From assembly GCA_035525055.1 (NCBI GenBank), contig DATLEZ010000178.1:1-45833 (forward strand): a DNA stretch of 45,833 bases. Direction: 5' to 3'. The stretch comes from DATEEG01 sp035525055 (lineage in GTDB: Bacteria > Actinomycetota > Acidimicrobiia > Spongiisociales > ZC4RG35). Numbering within the stretch: the stretch's first letter is position 1; every line of letters starts with the position of its first letter. The notes beneath the pieces were generated by a model. It searched no databases. It was not told the DNA's origin and saw only the letters and a program-made list of their open reading frames with translations. The position numbers were made by a program, and so were the translations under genes. Positions 40,199 to 45,833 of this stretch are shown in pieces.

Positions 40199-41500
40199 TC
40201 AAGCTGCGTCGATGACGGCTTGGGCGGCTGCCTCGCCAGTCATGAAAGCCTCATCTGTCCACTGGTAACCCCAGAGCCCGTACCTGCCGGCCAGTCCAAT
40301 CCCCACTTCGCTCATGTACCCATGTATCAGCGACAGGGCCGGCGCTTTGTCGTGGTCGTGGATGATGTTGCCATAAGGAACATGGATAGCGCTCCGATGA
40401 CGGACCTGATCCCTTTCCCTCATCAGGCCGGTTCGCAAAAGGTCCGTGATGACCGGCTCGATGTAATCCTCCGGCTGACCCGACCTCGGGGCGTACTTGT
40501 CCGAGAAGTAGATCTCGGCCTGGAAGCTGCCGTGGCCAGGCGGCACCATGTGGGGTGAGAGCTGGCCCGGATAACTCACGCGGGTGAAAATTACGTCCTC
40601 GTCGTAGAAGTAAGTCCAGGTATCCCCGACGCCTTCGCGATCGATCCCAACGTTGACGAGCACCATGTTCGTTGCCGATAGCGTCTGCGAGGCGTCGATT
40701 ATCTCAGTTGGGGCACCGGCCACTAACGGCACGAGGGCCGGAAGTGGGACCGTCGAGATCAGATGGTCGTAATTAACCTCGATGCCGTTCTCGAATCGCA
40801 ATTTCTGTTCCTTGGGAGAAACCTCGACGAGACGGTGACTCGACCGAACATCGGCCGCGGCAAGAAACGGCTTTAGATACGAGAAGAATCCTCCGTGGGT
40901 CGGATACCTATATTCAGTCACATAGTGAACGTTGGGGGTATCCGGGCTTAGTGCCCCGAACAGGACTTCCTCGACGCTGGGTCGATAGAAGCGAGGGCCC
41001 AGCCAATCGACATCGAGCCGATCAGCCGATGTTGTGTGGACCTTCTTGGCGTACTCCATCGGGAAGGTCTCGGCAAACGTGCGGCCGTACGCCGAGACCA
41101 GCCATTGCTCATAGTTCTCGATCGAAGGAGGGGCCGATGCCGAAGCAGCGACGAACTCCTTGATGCATTGGACGACGAGATCGGTAGGAAGCCCGTGCAG
41201 ATTGCATATGGCAGGGTGCTTGAAACGATGGCCCTTCCAATAATTGTCGACGTTGGCCACCAGAGTCTGATAGTCGCCTCCGACGGCGTCGGCTAGAAGG
41301 TCGCGGATCCTGTCGTCTTTGGTGAACGAGACATGGGGCCCCTCGTCGAATGCCCAGCCACCTGGATAGTTATGAGTTGTCGTGTGCCCACCCGGTTCGG
41401 ACGCCTGGTCGTAGAGAACAGGGCTGATGCCTTCCTGGCGAAACCGATAGTCGGCACCGATTGCACCCATGCCCGCTCCGATGATTGCCACCCTGGTCAT
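40199..41500 (-). CDS. FAD-dependent oxidoreductase (amine-oxidase / UDP-galactopyranose-mutase-like)
   Basis: A 433-residue flavoprotein. The N-terminal dinucleotide motif is 'VAIIGAGMGAIGADYRFRQ', followed by the ribose-binding Glu/Asp region 'VLYDQASEPGGHT' and 'AFDEGPHVSF'; the C-terminal FAD segment is 'LWGYQWTDEAFMTGEAAA'. This is the NAD(P)-binding_8/amine oxidase type seen in polysaccharide clusters, where it may remodel or isomerise a nucleotide sugar. The exact reaction is unknown. ATG 41500 lies ten bases after the GT61 stop. Confidence 0.82.
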   Translation of the reverse strand: MTRVAIIGAGMGAIGADYRFRQEGISPVLYDQASEPGGHTTTHNYPGGWAFDEGPHVSFTKDDRIRDLLADAVGGDYQTLVANVDNYWKGHRFKHPAICNLHGLPTDLVVQCIKEFVAASASAPPSIENYEQWLVSAYGRTFAETFPMEYAKKVHTTSADRLDVDWLGPRFYRPSVEEVLFGALSPDTPNVHYVTEYRYPTHGGFFSYLKPFLAAADVRSSHRLVEVSPKEQKLRFENGIEVNYDHLISTVPLPALVPLVAGAPTEIIDASQTLSATNMVLVNVGIDREGVGDTWTYFYDEDVIFTRVSYPGQLSPHMVPPGHGSFQAEIYFSDKYAPRSGQPEDYIEPVITDLLRTGLMRERDQVRHRSAIHVPYGNIIHDHDKAPALSLIHGYMSEVGIGLAGRYGLWGYQWTDEAFMTGEAAAQAVIDAA

Positions 41501-41510
41501 GTCGCCGTCC

Positions 41511-42788
41511 CTACTTCAGACCGGCCAGGTCAAGGGTCGCAAACACATCCTCATTCGAAACCGCGCCCTTCGCCACCATCGACTTCTGGTCGCCGCCGTA
41601 GTCCACCGGCAGCACGTCGTAGAAGTCGAGGCCGCATCGGTTAGCAATGTCCCAGGGCTCCATCACCGGGTATGGCTGAACCCTGATCTCGACCACCTTG
41701 GTGCCGGGCCGGCAGAAGACGATGTTGCAGAGGCCGGCACCGGAGGGCCCCAAAACCGCCTCCGCCCGGCCCAGAAGCCACGCCTTTTCGCGCAAAGAGA
41801 ATTTCTCCATCGCCATGGGCACGAATCCACGCTCCCGGAGACGAGCGGTCAGCTCGTCCTCGCCCTCCAAGAGCCCATGGTCGGTGGCCTTGCGCACGAT
41901 ATAAATCCGAGTTGGGAAGTCGTCCCCGGCTGGCCTGAGGGGGGGGAAGGCCCTAACCAGATACTCGGTGGCCCAGGTAGGGATCACGCCGGTGGCGCGG
42001 GGTAATGACGGAACCAGGAGCCGGTCGGCCACGACATGACGATCGAGCAGGCTGCTGACGACCCTGGACCGCTCGATGCCGAGCGATGTCAGCGTCTCGA
42101 GCTGGAAGCCAGAGAAATAGCCCGGGACCACAAATGCATCCACCTCCCCGAGATCGATTCCGGCGTCTTCTAGCAACCCCAGGCGAGGAAGGACATCCCA
42201 GAGCCAATGGAAGTAGCCCCGGCCAACGAAGGTGCTCAGCACCGCGACAGTGCCCCTGACCCTCCTAGCCGGGAGCGCAGCGTCGACAAAGAATTCTGAA
42301 CCCCCGGGAATCTCCCCGTGATCACCGAGCATGTACGACCGCAATGACCCGACCGGCCAGGAGACATCTTGCAGCAGCCGGTTGTCCGGTGTGACCACCG
42401 CCCCATGCTCTCCCACTACCCGCCCGTTCGGAATGGTGGCCACAAACGCGGCCGGGGCCCTTACCGACTGAGCCCATCGATACTCGTCGTCCACGTGACC
42501 GTGGAGACTGCGGGGTTCCTGGTTGAGTACCTCCTCCCGCTCGCGGACCCAGACCAAACTCGCAGTTTGAGCATGGCTCTGATTCCACGACTCGATCCAG
42601 GCGGGAGTGGCGTTGAGTGGAACGGGCCGGGGGAAGACCGATCGAAGCGGCCGCTTCGTCCACGCCAGCAACCGGTCCGCCGCCGTGTAGGAGCTAAGCA
42701 CCCCCTGGCGGAGCACCGGATGTCGCTTCAAAAATGTATGAAACCGCGAACTCAGTGCGCCTCGCAGGTCTGGTGTATGGATGCCCAC
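41511..42788 (-). CDS. GT61 family glycosyltransferase
   Basis: A 425-residue enzyme of the DUF563/GT61 family. Conserved 'GYFHWLWDVLPRLGLL' in the middle (~192) and 'GPSGAGLCNIVFCRPGTKVVEI' near the C-terminus are diagnostic. GT61 includes xylosyl- and N-acetylglucosaminyl-transferases in eukaryotes; bacterial members work on surface polysaccharides. Xylose would fit the Ugd/UXS-like pair downstream. GTG 42788 is used. It is the first gene of the nine-gene minus-strand operon. Confidence 0.85.
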   Translation of the reverse strand: MGIHTPDLRGALSSRFHTFLKRHPVLRQGVLSSYTAADRLLAWTKRPLRSVFPRPVPLNATPAWIESWNQSHAQTASLVWVREREEVLNQEPRSLHGHVDDEYRWAQSVRAPAAFVATIPNGRVVGEHGAVVTPDNRLLQDVSWPVGSLRSYMLGDHGEIPGGSEFFVDAALPARRVRGTVAVLSTFVGRGYFHWLWDVLPRLGLLEDAGIDLGEVDAFVVPGYFSGFQLETLTSLGIERSRVVSSLLDRHVVADRLLVPSLPRATGVIPTWATEYLVRAFPPLRPAGDDFPTRIYIVRKATDHGLLEGEDELTARLRERGFVPMAMEKFSLREKAWLLGRAEAVLGPSGAGLCNIVFCRPGTKVVEIRVQPYPVMEPWDIANRCGLDFYDVLPVDYGGDQKSMVAKGAVSNEDVFATLDLAGLK

Positions 42789-42917
42789 GCCCTTTGCTGT
42801 ACCCGAGCCTCAAGCTAGCACCACCTCTGTTCCCAGAAGGAGGTCGATTGCCCTATCCAGAGGCCTGGCGGCGAGTCTTCTGGCTCACATGCCTGCGTTG
42901 GAGTCTTCGGAAGGCGC

Positions 42918-42945
42918 GACTGCCTTGATCGTGACTGCCTTGATC
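42918..42945 (+). promoter_or_regulatory. 13-bp direct repeat, possible regulator site
   Basis: GACTGCCTTGATC occurs at 42918-42930 and again at 42933-42945, start-to-start 15 bp. It lies in the divergent region between the GT61 operon and the sugar transferase. Tandem direct repeats in such a place often bind a regulator, but the spacing is not a whole helical turn. Confidence 0.4.
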
Positions 42946-43059
42946 CTGGGGACCCATTTACGACCGGCTCTTGTTTTGGAATCCTCATGTAGTAATTTAT
43001 CGGTGGGCAGTACGGGAATTGGGAGTGGGCGTTTCACGCCGGTAATCCGGAATTTTGGT

Positions 43060-43086
43060 TTGAACCCCCTCCCCTGTGGGTATTAG
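43060..43086 (+). promoter_or_regulatory. Weak promoter-like sequence before the sugar transferase
   Basis: TTGAAC (43060-43065), 15-bp spacer, TATTAG (43081-43086), with the ATG at 43117. The spacer is shorter than ideal, so this is tentative. Confidence 0.25.
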
Positions 43087-43116
43087 TGGCAAACGCCGAA
43101 TGGCTGGGAGTTGGGG

Positions 43117-43854
43117 ATGGTCTCAAAAGAGTCCGAGGCTGCGCTGGACGCAGCACTCGGGGAAATTTCACAAGTTGATTCACAAGTCGACCTGACGGGC
43201 CCTAGCCCGACGTTCGCTCCGCTGTTTGACGTAGCGAGGATCTATGCCCTTCCGGCTCGACCTTACCTGCGTTGGATCAAGCCGACCTTCGACCGGGTGC
43301 TGGGCCTGGTCGCGCTGGTGCTTGCCATCCCCTTGATCGCCTTGATCGGGGCCGTGATCTGGGTATCCATGGGTTCACCGGTGTTTCTGGCCCAGGATCG
43401 CGTTGGCCTCCGAGGCAAGGTGTTCAGACTTTGGAAGTTTCGAACGATGGCTCCCGACCGGCGGACCACCCAACTCGAATTGTTGGGAGAGAATCGGAGG
43501 CGAACCCACAAATCGGCCGACGATCCTCGAATCACCACGCTCGGGCGGTGGCTGCGAGCAACTCGCCTCGATGAGATACCCCAGTTGGTGAACGTCGTCT
43601 CCGGCGATCTGAGCCTCGTGGGTCCCCGTCCGGAAATGGTTGCGATCGTCGCTCAATATGAAGCGTGGCAACATCGCCGGCACGCCGTCAAGCCCGGAGT
43701 AACGGGCCTGTGGCAGATCTCAGACCAGGGGGACAAGCTCCTTCGCGACTGCACCGAGATGGAGCTTGCCTACCTGGACCAGGTCTCTCTCCGCACTGAT
43801 GTGCAGATACTGCTGAAGACGATTCCGGCCATGATCAAGCGGCAAGGAATCTGA
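43117..43854 (+). CDS. Sugar transferase (monotopic phosphoglycosyl transferase)
   Basis: A 245-residue enzyme with only the catalytic module of polyprenyl-phosphate sugar transferases: one reentrant hydrophobic helix ('VLGLVALVLAIPLIALIGAV'), 'RLWKFRTM', 'TRLDEIPQLVNVVSGDLSLV' and 'GPRPEM', 'VKPGVTGLWQISDQG'. It loads the first sugar-1-phosphate onto undecaprenyl phosphate. The Asp-Glu pair in 'LDEIPQL' is the catalytic dyad of the family. ATG 43117 with 'gggag' six bases upstream is better than TTG 43111. It differs from the larger WbaP-like protein at 3454, so the region encodes two initiating enzymes. Confidence 0.9.
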   Translation: MVSKESEAALDAALGEISQVDSQVDLTGPSPTFAPLFDVARIYALPARPYLRWIKPTFDRVLGLVALVLAIPLIALIGAVIWVSMGSPVFLAQDRVGLRGKVFRLWKFRTMAPDRRTTQLELLGENRRRTHKSADDPRITTLGRWLRATRLDEIPQLVNVVSGDLSLVGPRPEMVAIVAQYEAWQHRRHAVKPGVTGLWQISDQGDKLLRDCTEMELAYLDQVSLRTDVQILLKTIPAMIKRQGI

Positions 43855-43987
43855 GGGCATCCGCGGCCTTTTCCAAGGATGTCATGGGATCGTCCCGTAC
43901 AGGATGGGGGCGAGACCTAGGCCCTTTGGGCCATGGCCTCGATCGGACAACGTTTTAGAGTTCACCTAGGGCGGAGGGAGGTCAGGC

Positions 43988-45833
43988 GTGGCCAAGTCAA
44001 GACTGCTGTCGATCGCATTAGCTGTGCTGGTCCTGCTGCCCGTGGCAGCTGGATCCGCCGCGGCGCAGATTCCGACACCCCGCAGCGATCCAGCTTCGCA
44101 AGCGGACCCTCTCAGCCTCGTCGGCGAGGACCCCGATGATGCCGAGGGGATCCTCAGCACCGAGGCAGTGACCGCGGCCGCAGTTGGACTTCCAGCTGGT
44201 TTCGTCGAGCAGACCATCTTCTCTGGGCTCAACCTTCCCACATTCGTTCGGTTTGCATCGGATGGCCGCGTGTTCGTAGCCGAAAAACGGGGCACCCTTC
44301 TTGCTTTTGACTCGTTGAGCGATTCCAGCGCCAAGGTGGTGGTCGATTTCAGCGGCGCCACCTACGGATGGTGGGACCGTGGAATGCTGGGCATGGCCAT
44401 CGACCCGGGCTTCCCCGCCGAGCCTTATATCTATCTGCTGTACACGACCGATATCCACAACTACGGGGACACCTGCCCCAGCCCCCCCGGCGCGACCACC
44501 GATGGCTGCATGGCCAACGCCAGGCTCTCCCGGATTCAGGTCAGCTCGGCCAACGACCTGGTGGGCTCGGAGCAAATCCTTCTCGACGGGTTCTGGTGTC
44601 AGCAGTATCCGAGCCATTCGATTGGACAACTTGAGTTTGGCCCGGACGGAGCGCTTTATCTCAGTGCCGGCGATGGCGCCTCGTTCGGCTTCGCCGACTA
44701 CGGGCAGGGCGGTGGCAGTAGCGGCAGCCCCACTCCGAAGAACCCCTGCGGGGACCCTCCGGTGCCGGTCGGCGGCACCCAGACCCCACCCACCGCCGAA
44801 GGAGGGGCCCTCCGCAGCCAGGACCTCCGCACGTCGGGCGACCCGGTGAGCTTCGACGGGGCCATCCTGCGCCTCAACAAATCAGACGGGTCGCCGTTTG
44901 CCGGCAATCCGCTCCTGGGCGGGGACAGCGGCGACGACCGGATAATTGCCTACGGCTTCCGAAACCCGTTCCGGATCACGATCCGTCCCGGGACCAACGA
45001 GATATGGATCGGCGATGTGGGGTGGGGGGTCTGGGAAGAGATCAACCGCATCCCGAACCCAACCGCCGGCGTCCCCAACTTCGGATGGCCCTGTTACGAG
45101 GGAAACGCCAGGCTCGGGAGCTACGACAACGCCGACCTCGACATCTGTGAGAATCTCTATGCCGAGAGCGGTGCCCATACCGGCCCTTATTTCGCCTACC
45201 AGCACAGTCTGAGCCTGGCTGGATGCCCGAGTGGTGGTAGCTCCATCAGCGGTCTGGCCTTCTACGAGGGGGGGCCCTACCCGGCAGAATATGACAACGC
45301 CCTCTTCTTCGCCGACCACACCCGCGGATGCATATGGACAATGTTCCCGGGAAGCAACGGGTTGCCATCGCCGGGCAGCATCAGCCTGTTCGCCAGTGGC
45401 GCCCAGAGCGTTGGCCTCGAGATCGGACCCAACGGCGACCTGTTCTCGATCGACCATCTCGGAGGAAGGATCCTTCGATACCAGTTCCAAAGCGGCAACT
45501 TCTCTCCGACGGCGGTGGTGGGGGCGGCGCCGACTTCGGGTCCGGCTCCGTTGACGGTCAATTTCGACGGGTCCGGGTCGAGCGATCCCGATGGCGATCC
45601 TCTCACCTTCGCCTGGGATTTGGACGGCGACGGCCAGTTCGACGACTCCACCGCCGTCAACCCCTCGTTCACCTACACCACCGCCGGGACCCGGCTGGTG
45701 GGTTTGCTGGTGGACGACGGCAACGGCGGCACCGACACCGACACCGTCACCATCAACGTCACCGAGCCCGGCGGCACCGGTGATGGCTATGTGGATCTGC
45801 CCGGTCTGGCCGACAACTACATCACCACTCCCG
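43988..45833 (+). CDS. Secreted glucose/sorbosone-dehydrogenase-like protein with PKD domain (3' truncated)
   Basis: The frame is open from GTG 43988 to the window end (615+ residues). GGAGGGAGG at 43973-43981 is a strong ribosome binding site. Residues 1-~26 are a signal peptide. Residues ~70-500 match the six-bladed propeller of PQQ-dependent sugar dehydrogenases: 'RGMLGMAIDPGF', 'HSIGQLEFGPDGALYLSAGDG' region near 215, 'YGFRNPFRITI' near 321, 'IWIGDVGWGVWEEINRI'. A PKD domain follows at ~506-590 ('GSGSSDPDGDPLTFAWDLDG'), and a further domain begins at the end. It probably acts outside the cell on sugars or binds polysaccharide; catalytic activity is not certain because many relatives are untested. 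Confidence 0.85.
   Translation, partial: MAKSRLLSIALAVLVLLPVAAGSAAAQIPTPRSDPASQADPLSLVGEDPDDAEGILSTEAVTAAAVGLPAGFVEQTIFSGLNLPTFVRFASDGRVFVAEKRGTLLAFDSLSDSSAKVVVDFSGATYGWWDRGMLGMAIDPGFPAEPYIYLLYTTDIHNYGDTCPSPPGATTDGCMANARLSRIQVSSANDLVGSEQILLDGFWCQQYPSHSIGQLEFGPDGALYLSAGDGASFGFADYGQGGGSSGSPTPKNPCGDPPVPVGGTQTPPTAEGGALRSQDLRTSGDPVSFDGAILRLNKSDGSPFAGNPLLGGDSGDDRIIAYGFRNPFRITIRPGTNEIWIGDVGWGVWEEINRIPNPTAGVPNFGWPCYEGNARLGSYDNADLDICENLYAESGAHTGPYFAYQHSLSLAGCPSGGSSISGLAFYEGGPYPAEYDNALFFADHTRGCIWTMFPGSNGLPSPGSISLFASGAQSVGLEIGPNGDLFSIDHLGGRILRYQFQSGNFSPTAVVGAAPTSGPAPLTVNFDGSGSSDPDGDPLTFAWDLDGDGQFDDSTAVNPSFTYTTAGTRLVGLLVDDGNGGTDTDTVTINVTEPGGTGDGYVDLPGLADNYITTP

Larger units (their letters stand above)
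42789..43116. other. Divergent intergenic region of the polysaccharide loci
   Basis: This 328-bp region separates two divergent units and should contain both promoters. It holds a 13-bp direct repeat (42918-42945), an AT-rich patch around 42985-43005 ('gtagtaatttatcgg') and a promoter-like pair near 43060-43086. No gene is supported. Confidence 0.5.

Noticed and set aside
43919..43933. GGCCC-ttt-GGGCC palindrome before the sugar dehydrogenase gene
   Set aside because: A 5-bp stem without a T tract or conserved context is not enough to call a terminator or riboswitch.

Overview
The window is GC-rich bacterial chromosome with many GTG/TTG starts and many ATGA/GTGA stop-start overlaps between consecutive genes. 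The gene content (SLH-type cell-surface protein, Tat-secreted amidohydrolase with a conserved long N-terminus, fused Sat-CysC, lasso-type RiPP genes, large exopolysaccharide loci) suggests an actinobacterium, most likely of the Acidimicrobiia type. That placement is inferred from protein flavour, not from a marker gene. No rRNA, tRNA, CRISPR array, phage or transposase was recognised.

Layout. 1-4.8 kb: exopolysaccharide genes: a truncated glycosyltransferase, a GT2-GT4 fusion bracketed by inverted repeats, and a polyprenyl-phosphate sugar transferase. 4.8-10.7 kb: a Tat-secreted amidohydrolase, leucyl aminopeptidase, a small membrane protein and transketolase, with palindromic repeats between them. 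10.9-14.9 kb: five overlapping genes resembling an orphan methylamine-dehydrogenase maturation set. It has a MauE-like membrane protein, a Cys-rich protein like the MADH light chain fused to FG-GAP/propeller-like repeats, a MauD-like thioredoxin, an unknown protein and an SLH protein. 15.3-19.6 kb: a PAPS module (Sat-CysC, SLC13 permease, CysQ). 19.6-20.7 kb: an M24 peptidase.

20.9-28.5 kb is a lasso-type RiPP locus with two divergent operons. The minus-strand operon starts with a 51-residue precursor at 25117-25272 that has no ATG/GTG/TTG start. It is preceded by a good promoter and Shine-Dalgarno and appears to begin at CTG. It is followed by an ABC exporter (two genes), a PqqD/RRE protein (B1) and a GT2. 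The plus-strand operon holds the asparagine-synthetase-like cyclase, an HPr-kinase-like protein and the B2 protease. A nucleotidyltransferase-family gene converges on the GT2. The putative core peptide has no acidic residue at ring position 7-9 and ends in serine, so the product is probably not a standard lasso peptide and may be phosphorylated at the C-terminus.

28.5-33.1 kb: lipoate/2-oxoacid dehydrogenase genes, where E3 and E2 are followed by an in-frame LipB-LipA fusion. 33.5-42.8 kb: a nine-gene minus-strand nucleotide-sugar/glycosyltransferase operon (GT61, FAD protein, sugar-1-P nucleotidyltransferase, PIG-L deacetylase, SDR, UDP-sugar dehydrogenase, RmlC-like epimerase, SAF-type oxidoreductase, GT2). 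It diverges from a second sugar transferase at 43.1 kb. The window ends inside a secreted glucose/sorbosone-dehydrogenase-like protein with a PKD domain.

Intergenic regions carry several repeat families: a roughly 85-100 bp element with four main copies, a 56-bp perfect-TIR element nested in two of them, a hairpin with 12-14 bp arms (two copies), and short tandem arrays with a 7-bp period.
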